NCBI GenBank assembly: GCA_002373775.1
Contig: DFJW01000052.1
Coordinates: 1-23,141 of the forward strand
Length of the DNA: 23,141 nucleotides
DNA from: Ruminococcus flavefaciens
GTDB lineage: Bacteria > Bacillota > Clostridia > Oscillospirales > Ruminococcaceae
Direction: 5' to 3'
This document shows positions 15,780-22,858 of this stretch, piece after piece (the first letter of the stretch is position 1; every line of letters begins with the position of its first letter). Both the position numbers and the translations under genes were made by a program. A model generated the notes under the pieces. It ran no database searches. It was not told where the DNA came from and saw nothing but the letters and a program-made list of their open reading frames with translations.

Positions 15780-15837
15780 AGTTTTCCTCCTGCTTTATTC
15801 AGAACTTGTGACTATCTCTCCGCTCCAGTCGATAATC

Positions 15838-15934
15838 CCTGATAATTACATTCTACCATTTTATCTGCAATAATGCAATGGCAGATCGCAGAAAATACAA
15901 CAACGCCCTGCAAGATAAGAACTACAGGGCGTTG
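15838..15934. repeat. Copy 2 of the promoter-bearing repeat, with hairpin
   Basis: Bases 15838-15913 match copy 1 (14174-14249) with 4 changes. The same minus-strand promoter, TTGCAT (15878-15873), 17 nt, TAGAAT (15855-15850), points at the GyrI-like gene. In this copy the outer end forms a perfect 10-bp hairpin, CAACGCCCTG (15901-15910) with CAGGGCGTTG (15925-15934), which is absent in copy 1. Between promoter and gene a short start-less frame (GIIDWSGEIVTSSE, stop) may be another gene end. Confidence 0.85.
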
Positions 15935-16007
15935 TTTGGTGTATGTGTTACAATTCAGATTCAGCTTAATGCACGGAATAAAAATCGCGCTCCACAAGAA
16001 GTGAAAC

Positions 16008-16034
16008 GCGAAAATGCCTGCGGGGGCTCCCCGC
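16008..16034 (-). terminator. Terminator hairpin directly after the tRNA fragment
   Basis: On the minus strand GCGGGG-AGC-CCCCGC follows the tRNA CCA without a gap and leads to AGGCATTTT. It is probably the host tRNA's original terminator. A weaker hairpin (CGCG...CGCG, about 15987-16012) overlaps it. Confidence 0.6.
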
Positions 16035-16059
16035 TGGAGCTTGTGACGGGACTCGAACC
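16035..16059 (-). other. tRNA 3'-end fragment: attachment site of an integrated element
   Basis: On the minus strand GGTTCGAGTCCC is a tRNA T-loop and 3' T-stem, followed by a 7-nt acceptor strand (CACAAGC), one discriminator base and CCA. The bases upstream (TTTAAA) do not pair with the T-stem, and no D or anticodon arm is present, so only the 3' end remains. A tyrosine integrase gene ends 70 nt away. This is what is left at the far end after integration into the 3' end of a tRNA gene. The intact tRNA should sit at the other end of the element, to the right of this window. Confidence 0.75.
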
Positions 16060-16128
16060 TTTAAATCCGCATCACAAACTGCCTGAAATAGGCATTTAGC
16101 AATTCTCTTTCGTCACACGTGTGATTTT

Positions 16129-17175
16129 TTATGCTGGATCATCCTCGGATTTGGAAATAATACTGTTAAAGTAGCTGTCGATCATGCTGTCGATTTTCTT
16201 ACGCTCCGAGCTGAACGTCTGCTGATATACCGATTTCAATACACTGTCAGTTGACCAGCCTCCACGCTCCATAGCATACTTGTCAGGTACTCCGAGCATA
16301 AGCATGATCGATGCATTAAGGTGGCGGAGGTCGTGGAAAGTCATGTCGATACCATTCTCTTTTATCAGCTTTTTAAACCTGTCATAAACTATCTTCCTTG
16401 TAAAAGGAACTATAAAGTCCTCCTGGCTCTCGTGCGGTACAGCCATTATCAGGTCATATATGTAATCAGGGAGTGCGAGCTGACGCTTGCTCTTTTCGGT
16501 TTTGCATCCTTCCCGGACTTTGAAGCCGTCTTTGGTGCGGATAATAGTACGCCTCACGCTTATGGTGTGATGGTCTGTATCAACATCTTTGAACTTCAAG
16601 CCTATTACCTCTCCTATTCTGAGGCTTAACCATGCTGCAAGCAGAACAGTTAATTCTGCATCAGTTCCTTTTATAATAGGAAACAGTTCCTCGAATGTCG
16701 GTAATTCCTTTTCCTTTTTTCTGAGCTTCGGCAGTTTTACGCTGTTCAGGTTAATATTTACCTCATACATCTTCAACACAGATTTCAGCAGGCCATAAGC
16801 ATTCTTGAGCGTCTTCGGACTGATAGTTTCAGCATCAATGTTAATAGCCCTCTGAATCTGAATCGGCGTTAGTTCAGATAGTTTTACATCCATAATTGAT
16901 TTGAAACGAAATCTGAGCACCTGATCGTAACTGTCTATAGTTGTTTCTTCAAGGATGTTCCTGCGGCTCTCGATATACATTGATATTGCATTTGACAGCG
17001 TAGCATTATGGTCGTAAAGCTGCTCTCTGTTATTTATGAAATCTGACGCAAGCTTCAACGCTTTCCACTCTTCATCTGCCGTAAACGACCTTACGATACG
17101 CTTTCCAGTGATTTCATCATGACCGGCAACTACCTGAACCCTGTAACTTCCTGATGGTAGTTTCTTAGCTTTCAT
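16129..17175 (-). CDS. int: Tyrosine recombinase (integrase) of a genomic island
   Basis: The protein has 348 aa from the ATG at 17175 (AAAGGAGA upstream). A longer in-frame start at 17235 lies before the predicted start site of its own promoter. The N-terminus (KKLPSGSYRVQVVAGHDEITGKR) is an AP2-like arm-binding domain, and about 58-145 is the core-binding SAM-like domain. The catalytic domain has R186 (SLRIGEVIGLKF), a Lys in the CKTEKSKRQL hairpin, H281 and R284 (FHDLRH), W307 in GGWS where many enzymes have His, and nucleophile Y317 (SVYQQTF). This is the type found in Firmicutes prophages and ICEs. It ends next to the tRNA 3' fragment, so it most likely catalyses integration there. A dyad overlaps its promoter. 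Confidence 0.95.
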   Translation of the reverse strand: MKAKKLPSGSYRVQVVAGHDEITGKRIVRSFTADEEWKALKLASDFINNREQLYDHNATLSNAISMYIESRRNILEETTIDSYDQVLRFRFKSIMDVKLSELTPIQIQRAINIDAETISPKTLKNAYGLLKSVLKMYEVNINLNSVKLPKLRKKEKELPTFEELFPIIKGTDAELTVLLAAWLSLRIGEVIGLKFKDVDTDHHTISVRRTIIRTKDGFKVREGCKTEKSKRQLALPDYIYDLIMAVPHESQEDFIVPFTRKIVYDRFKKLIKENGIDMTFHDLRHLNASIMLMLGVPDKYAMERGGWSTDSVLKSVYQQTFSSERKKIDSMIDSYFNSIISKSEDDPA

Positions 17176-17202
17176 ATGTATCTCCTTTCCGGATAGAGGA
17201 AA

Positions 17203-17233
17203 GTGGTACAATACTATATATGTATCATACCAC
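17203..17233. promoter_or_regulatory. 31-bp operator-like dyad over the integrase promoter
   Basis: Half-sites GTGGTACAATAC (17203-17214) and GTATCATACCAC (17222-17233) pair at 10 of 12 positions around a TATATAT centre. The dyad covers the integrase -10 box and start site, so a bound protein would block transcription. Confidence 0.65.
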
Positions 17234-17402
17234 ATTCCGTTTGATTTGTCCAGTTAACCTCACCACATCGTTCGCAGGTTGTTGTGTGATGCTCATAACA
17301 TGAGGTGCAGACTATCTCGCCGCCGACCTCCTCATAGTCATCATCCTCGATAAGCGCTCCGCAGTGAGAGCAATACAGCGCGTTCTTCTTGTTATCTTCC
17401 AT
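17214..17402 (-). CDS. Small zinc-ribbon protein (62 aa)
   Basis: The ATG at 17402 follows GGAGG at 9 nt. The protein has three CxxC pairs: C11/C14, C32/C35 and C43/C46, plus a late Cys at 57. It is very acidic between the first two pairs (LIEDDDYEEVGGEIVC). The pattern YCSHCGALIEDDDY...VCTSCYEHHTTTCERCG is a LIM/zinc-ribbon-like module seen in small phage- and ICE-borne proteins. The third CxxC has no clear partner pair, so the C-terminus (NWTNQTECGMIHI) may be shortened by the integrase promoter region. The role is unknown; DNA or protein binding is likely from the fold. It is upstream of and same-strand with the integrase gene, which has its own promoter inside this gene. Confidence 0.7.
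   Translation of the reverse strand: MEDNKKNALYCSHCGALIEDDDYEEVGGEIVCTSCYEHHTTTCERCGEVNWTNQTECGMIHI
17224..17252 (-). promoter_or_regulatory. Promoter of the integrase gene
   Basis: On the minus strand TGGACA (17252-17247), a 17-nt spacer and TATGAT (17229-17224) lie inside the 3' end of the upstream small zinc-protein gene. Confidence 0.75.
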
Positions 17403-17429
17403 TGTAAAAAACCTCCATAAATAGCGATA

Positions 17430-17459
17430 GCCAGCCCATTACGGGCTGGCATTCCTTTT
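17430..17459. terminator. Hairpin upstream of the zinc-ribbon gene
   Basis: GCCAGCCC/GGGCTGGC (17430-17437 and 17443-17450) is followed on the plus strand by ATTCCTTTT. On the minus strand it lies in the leader of the zinc-ribbon gene, so its direction of action is unclear. Confidence 0.5.
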
Positions 17460-17477
17460 AATATTCACTTGATAGCA

Positions 17478-17505
17478 AGACCGCAGATGAATCTGCGGTC
17501 TTTTT
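17478..17505 (+). terminator. Perfect 11-bp hairpin with T-run
   Basis: AGACCGCAGAT (17478-17488) pairs with ATCTGCGGTCT (17491-17501) around a 2-nt gap and is followed by TTTT. It looks like a plus-strand terminator although no plus-strand gene precedes it here. Confidence 0.6.
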
Positions 17506-17510
17506 AATAA

Positions 17511-17570
17511 CAAAAAGTCCTCACAGTTCGGCTGTGAGGACTCTATTGTATTATTCAGATAAGTACTTTT
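17511..17570 (-). repeat. Repeat A: terminator of the ABC-3C operon (right copy at 21480)
   Basis: On the minus strand AGTCCTCACAG/CTGTGAGGACT (17542-17532 and 17526-17516) is followed by TTTTTG, a strong terminator for the ABC-3C genes. The stretch including TTATCTGAATAA is shared with 21480-21540 in the same orientation, so the cassette is bracketed by direct repeats of about 57 bp. Confidence 0.85.
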
Positions 17571-17651
17571 ATACCATGTCAGTTAAGAATACAATACTTT
17601 TTAGACTTCCTAAAGTAGAGCAAATTAATGAAATTACTCCATCTTGGGATA

Positions 17652-19565
17652 TCATTTATACCAGCTTACTGGTATAAGATTGTCATCTGGATCACGCCAC
17701 TCTTCAACTGTATTTGCCTTAAAAACATCTGTTTCTAGTTTAGCATGATCAACTATTATTACTTGTAATTTGCCGTTACTATCATCTGCTCTCTCAAAAA
17801 TAAAATTATAAATATCTTCCACAGCTTTGATATCCATATCTTCTTCGGTTGTTCCTTCAGGGAAATATACTTGCGAGGGTTGATCCAAAAAAATGAAATT
17901 TGGAACGGGTCTTTTATTTGTGATAAAGAATTTATGCAAACCAAACATAGAAATCAAATGTGCTCCTAACCAATTAGAGGCACTTCCCATTTCTCTAAGT
18001 ACAACAGGTCGATTAGTATCAACAACTACTGTAGCTTTACTGATATCTATACGGTATGGATGACCTGTATACTCCATTGCAAGGCTTTTAGCCCAATCTG
18101 TCATGTATGTTTGTATTACTGAAAGAGCAGAATATGTTCTATCTTTGATTGAATCGTTGCTAAGAATTGAATCTATTTCATCAATTCTTGTCTCAATCAA
18201 TTTTATTTTCTGCTCTAAATCATTGAAGTTCGGTTCGGGTTTAACATTGTCTAGCCAATAACTAATTCTACCATACACAGCCGCTTTACGAGCATTCAAA
18301 TCCTTAATTTTTTTAGCATTTTCCCATTGCTCATAAACTCCATCAATTGAAGCTTTTATATGCGATATTTCTCCTCGAATAGCATCGGCAGTCTGCTCTT
18401 GTTGATCAATGTATCTACGTAATTTAGGCCTTTCTTTTTCTACTCGACTAATAGCTTTATCCAAAGCAATGATGGATTCTTTCATCAAACTAATACTTGG
18501 CGGTTCCGGATTTAATTGCCCAGAACATAACGGACATTTACCTGCATCAAAGTCAAGTTTCTCAAATAATCCTATTGATTCGAGTCTCACCTTTTGATGT
18601 ATTATTTCATCATTGTATCCGGTTGCGTCTCCAATATATTTTTGGGCTTCGAGTATTGAATTATTTATAAGCCGCAATTCCTCTTGTTTCTCTTCCAGTT
18701 GAGTTTGAAGCTTCGATAATTGATCTAACGAATCCGAAGTAATCGCTGTTGTCACAAGCTCAACTTTTGATAAAGCTGAATATAATGCGTTGAAATCAGA
18801 TTTATCAATTCCTGTTTCAGATGAGATTAACCCAACTTTGACAGCTTCCGCTAATAGACCAACAGCTCTTTCTGATCCTGTTCCGGTGAGGGAGTTCTTT
18901 TCATTCAGTTCTCTACGAAGAAGTTTTAATTGCCGTTCTTTTGATCTTCTTTCGGTTACTAAGGAAATTGCCTCCTCATTCACTGCACCAAGAAAATATG
19001 GAAGGGTGTCTTTGATTGATTGTGATACAAAAGGCTCTTCAGCTTGTCTATGAAAGAGCGATGTTCGTGCAGCAATTTCATCTTGACTTTGGAAACAATA
19101 AAAAAGTGCGTGTCTAACGTTTGCTTGTAGCGGGAGGCGACTTTCACTATCTTCCGGAATATGAACATTCTCAGATATTCCGAGCTCAATAGTTATAAGC
19201 TTTTCAATCCCTTCCACATTTGTGTTAGATTCAAAATCGCAGCGTTCTGGAGAAGTTATGTCTGCTCCTGCATCATAATAACAGTAAGAAGTTGATTGTT
19301 GACCTACTTCTGGATTTTTTCTAGCAATAAAAATACGATTTGCATCGAATTGTAGAAGAAGACCATACCATGAAACATTATCACGTACTACTCCTTCTGC
19401 AATATTGCATTTGCTGCCGCCCAAGCAATACTCAATAATATCACCAACTGCAGATTTGCCAGATTTAGACTTTCCTGTGATTATATTGACTTTTCCAATA
19501 TTGAAGGCAATGGTTCTTTTTTGACCTTTTTTTCCATAAAGAACTAACTCTTTTATTTGCATCAT
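17652..19565 (-). CDS. ABC-3C system ATPase (DUF3732, Rad50-like)
   Basis: The protein has 637 aa from the ATG at 19565, which overlaps the stop of the previous gene as ATGA and has GGGGGT upstream; an in-frame ATG six codons earlier (19583) has no such site. The Walker A motif GKSKSGKS is at 31-38. Two coiled-coil stretches (about 205-330 and 360-470) flank a CPLC (C344, C347) like a zinc hook. The ABC signature region is GSASNWLG (about 527-534), Walker B is FIFLDQPS (D561 then Q in place of the usual Glu), and a His switch lies in IIVDHA. This is the SMC/Rad50-type ATPase typical of DUF3732 proteins, the motor or sensor of three-component ABC conflict systems. Gln after the Walker B Asp is seen in related families and may slow ATP hydrolysis. 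Last gene of the operon. Confidence 0.9.
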   Translation of the reverse strand: MMQIKELVLYGKKGQKRTIAFNIGKVNIITGKSKSGKSAVGDIIEYCLGGSKCNIAEGVVRDNVSWYGLLLQFDANRIFIARKNPEVGQQSTSYCYYDAGADITSPERCDFESNTNVEGIEKLITIELGISENVHIPEDSESRLPLQANVRHALFYCFQSQDEIAARTSLFHRQAEEPFVSQSIKDTLPYFLGAVNEEAISLVTERRSKERQLKLLRRELNEKNSLTGTGSERAVGLLAEAVKVGLISSETGIDKSDFNALYSALSKVELVTTAITSDSLDQLSKLQTQLEEKQEELRLINNSILEAQKYIGDATGYNDEIIHQKVRLESIGLFEKLDFDAGKCPLCSGQLNPEPPSISLMKESIIALDKAISRVEKERPKLRRYIDQQEQTADAIRGEISHIKASIDGVYEQWENAKKIKDLNARKAAVYGRISYWLDNVKPEPNFNDLEQKIKLIETRIDEIDSILSNDSIKDRTYSALSVIQTYMTDWAKSLAMEYTGHPYRIDISKATVVVDTNRPVVLREMGSASNWLGAHLISMFGLHKFFITNKRPVPNFIFLDQPSQVYFPEGTTEEDMDIKAVEDIYNFIFERADDSNGKLQVIIVDHAKLETDVFKANTVEEWRDPDDNLIPVSWYK

Positions 19566-20050
19566 GGTCTTACCCCCAGACAAAAATAAATCGTTTCAAC
19601 CTTACCAGCTGAAGCAAACCACCTTGCAACATGTTCAGCTTTGTTCAAACAATCACTTACTTCAGAATCTATGAACTTTGTTTTGCTTAGCGATTTCATA
19701 TTAGGATTCCTTTCAATTTCACCCATATCTGTAAGCCTTAACATTCCTGTCTGAAGCATTAATTCCAACGCTTCATTTGTAATGGAAATCAGGTCGTTTG
19801 CACGTTTTCCATAGTTGTACATGAGTGCCTGATTAGCTTGTACCCAATTCATAAGCTGTGTTTTGCTTGATATTCTTTCACGAGTTTGTTTTGGTAGGAC
19901 TAATGGCAATATCAGGTATACTAATGGGAAAGGAAGTGCGCGTGAAGTGTTTTTTTGATATTCCGCTACCATCGCATATAATACTCTTCCGCAAAACGCT
20001 GGATTAAATAGATATTTAACTTCCTTTGGTCGCTGATTCCATTCTCTCAT
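19562..20050 (-). CDS. ABC-3C system middle component
   Basis: The protein has 162 aa and overlaps both neighbours by ATGA at each end, so the three genes are tightly coupled. The pattern LFNPAFCGRVLYAMVAEYQK, then ALPFPLVYLILPLVLPKQTRE, then SITNEALELMLQTGMLRLTD and KAEHVARWFASAGKVETIYFCLGVRP at the end is that of the short 'three-component ABC system middle component' proteins. They are thought to link the ATPase to the third component. The C-terminal segment resembles a winged helix reduced in length. No enzymatic motif is seen. Its exact subtype cannot be told without profiles. Confidence 0.88.
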   Translation of the reverse strand: MREWNQRPKEVKYLFNPAFCGRVLYAMVAEYQKNTSRALPFPLVYLILPLVLPKQTRERISSKTQLMNWVQANQALMYNYGKRANDLISITNEALELMLQTGMLRLTDMGEIERNPNMKSLSKTKFIDSEVSDCLNKAEHVARWFASAGKVETIYFCLGVRP

Positions 20051-21258
20051 TCACAACACGTCCCTTCCAGAAGATGTTCTAATTTCTTGATAAAGTCAAT
20101 ATGCCATCCAACTGTCAAACTGTTTGCCATAATATGGTATGTCCCATGCATAACATAAGATTCGTAGCACTTGTCACGAATGCGAATGTCTGAATTAGAG
20201 ACATGACTATATAGTTTCCTTCCTTCTTTTTCTTTTTCTGAATCAGTAGCATTTCCATATTCCTGAAGGTTATCTTGCATGATTGCGAAAGCTCTCTCCC
20301 ATGAATCCTTTAATCTGCGTTCGTAACTTTCAAGTTCATCTGCATACAATAATCCTTGTCTAATCCAACTGGAGCGTTGCATAGAGGCCCGATAATAATC
20401 GCTGAGAGCAATACTTAATGTAGCACTTGATGTTTTTATTAGTCTAAGTTGTTCTAAAAAAAGTCGATCCTTAGAATCTAAATCTTTCTCATCAATTGGA
20501 TCCAACTCTCCAAAATCTATTGGAAGATTATCTTCATCATATTGCTGTGATATTTCACGAACTTTGAATTGCAATTGCCGTTGACTCATTATAACAGCAT
20601 CATCTGACTTGAGTGCTTTAATGACCTCCTTAAACCACCATCCTTCCACTCTTTCAGTTACGGTATCAAGGTATTCAAAAGGACAGGAGTATTTGAGAGT
20701 CTTTTTTATATCTTCTAACACATCAACAATATCTGGTGCTGAAGAAACAATACGAATATGTGATAGTAAATTTTTTATTTCTTTCTCATCCATTGATAAA
20801 AATGATTGATAAAATGATTTGTTTTCTTGATTAGTACTGTTTTTGGCTGTTTCTTCCAGAATAGAATATGCCTCACTATATTCATTTTTATTGATCTTAA
20901 ATGCCGCTGTTCCTTCGTTAACCTGTGCAGTAGTAATAATAACAAAATAAGTTGTTTCAAGAAGTGTTTTATCACTATTAATCATATCAATCCAAACTTT
21001 TAACGTCCTCCATAAATCAACAGATTTGTTTGAAAGACTTCCAACTTTGTTTGTATGATGCTTTAATTGAATGAGTTCGTATGGAGTTCCACTTGTTTCA
21101 AAAGACACATCATCAAATTTTTCAATTGATATTTGTGCTTCTAAATTATCGTTTTTTAATAACATATATAGCGCAAATCTTACCTGATATAAATATCCGA
21201 GCATTTGCGCTCCTGCTTCATGTTTAGAATTAATCTTGCATCCCTCCTTAATAATCAA
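20047..21258 (-). CDS. ABC-3C system third component with nuclease-like N-terminal domain
   Basis: The frame gives 403 aa from a TTG at 21258. The true start is uncertain: AAGGAGGG lies inside the frame (21249-21242), 7 nt before an ATT codon, and the first in-frame ATG (residue 19) has AGGAG but would cut into the conserved block. Residues about 12-110 (AGAQMLGYLYQVRFALYMLL, then ISIEKFDDVSFE and ELIQLKHH) resemble the DUF4297 / Cap4-type PD-(D/E)xK nuclease fold, with E46, D50 and Q64-x-K66 as candidate active-site residues. The rest (about 180-403) is helical, including the WW pair in VEGWWFKEVIKAL, YRASMQRSSWIRQGLL and HVSNSDIRIRDKCYES...GTYHIMANSLTVGWHIDFI, the usual C-terminal domain of this component. 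It is the likely effector, triggered through the ATPase. Confidence 0.85.
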   Translation of the reverse strand: MIIKEGCKINSKHEAGAQMLGYLYQVRFALYMLLKNDNLEAQISIEKFDDVSFETSGTPYELIQLKHHTNKVGSLSNKSVDLWRTLKVWIDMINSDKTLLETTYFVIITTAQVNEGTAAFKINKNEYSEAYSILEETAKNSTNQENKSFYQSFLSMDEKEIKNLLSHIRIVSSAPDIVDVLEDIKKTLKYSCPFEYLDTVTERVEGWWFKEVIKALKSDDAVIMSQRQLQFKVREISQQYDEDNLPIDFGELDPIDEKDLDSKDRLFLEQLRLIKTSSATLSIALSDYYRASMQRSSWIRQGLLYADELESYERRLKDSWERAFAIMQDNLQEYGNATDSEKEKEGRKLYSHVSNSDIRIRDKCYESYVMHGTYHIMANSLTVGWHIDFIKKLEHLLEGTCCE

Positions 21259-21347
21259 TGCTTTCTATTATGCATAAGCACAAAGTTCATCATAATCGAC
21301 AATACAAACTAAATCTGATGGATGAATATACTGTCGACTACAAAAAT

Positions 21348-21376
21348 AGTATACCATAATAGCCTAATTCTGTCAA
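21348..21376 (-). promoter_or_regulatory. Strong promoter of the ABC-3C operon
   Basis: On the minus strand TTGACA (21376-21371), a 17-nt spacer and TATACT (21353-21348) with the extended TGG before it. The start site near 21341 gives a leader of about 80 nt, which holds a 12-codon frame (MMNFVLMHNRKH, stop) ending over the TTG codon of the first gene. Confidence 0.88.
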
Positions 21377-21479
21377 TAATTCGTAATATATCAAACATAA
21401 TTTTGGACATTCTGTTTTAGTTTAACATAAATATTGATTAACGCTGGGCTTATTGTTAGATTAGCTGCAGCTTTCGATT

Positions 21480-21540
21480 ATACAAAAGGTCCTCACAGCC
21501 GAAGCTATGAGGACTCATTGCTTTATTCAGATAAACACAT
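21480..21540 (-). repeat. Repeat B: second copy of the gene-end plus terminator sequence
   Basis: The minus-strand order is TTTATCTGAATAA, then GTCCTCATAGC/GCTGTGAGGAC with a TTCG loop, then TTTTG. The hairpin is kept in both copies although loop bases and one stem position differ, so structure is conserved. It ends the start-less frame at 21527-21706. Confidence 0.85.
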
Positions 21541-21706
21541 TAACGTGAATATCACGCCAGCTTAGTATCCTGCGCTTAGTGGACTTAGCGTAAAGGTATT
21601 CTTTAGCATCGTCCAGATTCAGCGTAAAACAGCCAATCTGAGTATATTTCCGAATTACTTCTTTTCGCTTATTGCAGCTTGCTGGGCGCTTATTGCAGCA
21701 TTTCTG
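21527..21706 (-). pseudogene. 3' remnant of an unidentified gene
   Basis: A 59-codon frame lies between two stops with no ATG, GTG or TTG. It contains a stretch that reads as real protein (EVIRKYTQIGCFTLNLDDAK, then KSTKRRILSWRDIHVNVFI, stop). A second frame next to it (NAAISAQQAAISEKK, stop) looks like the end of a coil and gives a 13-bp direct repeat, CGCTTATTGCAGC at 21666 and 21687. A frameshifted gene end is likely. The last codons (V-F-I-stop) are echoed at the left repeat as V-L-I-stop. The 517-nt gap from 21259 to 21775 holds only this, repeat B, the operon promoter and AT-rich DNA. Confidence 0.45.
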
Positions 21707-21775
21707 TCAAAAAACAAACTCTATTTTTTTGATTATTAAAACAAAAAGATATATAGTTACAATATTGCATTATTA

Positions 21776-22858
21776 TCATAGATTTCCTAGCCCAATAATT
21801 GTCAATCTTTTTAATTTCATTCTAAGTTCACGTATTCTTTCTTTATCACGCTCAAAACTTGCTTTTGTCTGTTTATACTGGATCTTTTGTTTTGGAGTTA
21901 TTTTACCGGATGCCATTAATTTTTCGTATCCAAGCAGTGAACTGTATTGATTTTCATTCTTTTCTTCTAAGTAGTATAACTCTTCTTCGATGTTAGATAA
22001 TGTATCTGGTTTAAATCCAACCCTCATCAATCCGATTTCAGGCAATCTAGGATTAACAGATATAGATTTTATTTCTTCCATTACTTCAGCATCTGGCTGT
22101 TTATTTGCGATTTTGATAAACTGTTCCATATTATACATATGAAAACTATTGCCTGTTATATCATGGAATTCTTTCTTAAGTTCTGGTCTTGGTCCTATTG
22201 TCTGTCCACTTTTAACGCTCCACCAATCCTCTTTTTGATCGCTGGTAACCAAAATAACATCTGTATTCTTCTCTTTAGCATAATCCAGTATTTGTTTCCA
22301 ATATATCAAATCACCGAAAGCGTTATTATCATTACCACCTTTGTTCTTTTTACTCTCTTTATATCCCGGAGGAATTTGTTTATCATATCTTCCTTTTCCA
22401 TCTTTTTTTATTTTTTCCAACGTCGCCGAATCATACTCTTCGCCCACTCTTCCATCAAATAGAGTAAGTATTCTTTCCAAAATTTTGTCATCTGAGCAAG
22501 ATGAGACTTCAAGGTTTGTTTTTCGTTTGGCTTCAACCCACTTTGTAATTATATCTTTTAATTTCTCGCAAGATTTGCCATTAGATTTTATTCTTAATAA
22601 TACTGCAAAATCATTTACAAGCTTTTCTCCATCAGCAATCATTTTTTCATAAATGTTTTTAGTTTCGATAATTACTTCGGGACGATTACTCATAAATTCT
22701 TTTGCAACTTGATAAGGAATCCATAATCTATCCTTAAATGAGTTCATTATTTCCAATAAAACATCACGAGTGGATTTTGAACATCTATAAATATTTAACA
22801 GCACATTTGTATCAAAAACTAACGTTGCAGTATTTAGCAAAACCTTTGAAGTGTTATA
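21776..22858 (-). pseudogene. PIN-like domain nuclease, 5' end cut off by an IS element
   Basis: The frame codes for about 354 residues from a TTG at 22840 and stays open to 22858, where the IS brings a stop. The PIN-like (PIN_8 / DUF4935) pattern is clear: LVFDTNVLLNIYRCSKSTRD, WIPYQVAKEF, NNAFGDLIYWKQIL and VILVTSDQKEDWW. Candidate metal ligands are D10, E48, D177 and D201. The C-terminus is a charged coil (about 275-350). Family members usually have some 20-25 residues before the first strand, ending in a helix like the one here (TSKVLLNTATLVFD). No proper ribosome site precedes the TTG (AAAGG is only 2 nt away). The start is therefore probably lost, although all four metal sites remain. 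Such proteins occur in defence islands, where they act as RNases or DNases. Confidence 0.72.

Noticed and set aside
17576..17677. 33-codon plus-strand frame starting with ATG near the ATPase gene end
   Set aside because: It overlaps the ATPase 3' end in antisense, has no ribosome site, and includes a short palindrome formed by the last codons of that gene.
21666..21699. 13-bp direct repeat with 21-bp period as plasmid-type iterons
   Set aside because: There are only two copies and no replication gene nearby. A seven-residue coding repeat (AAISAQQ / AAISEKK) explains it.
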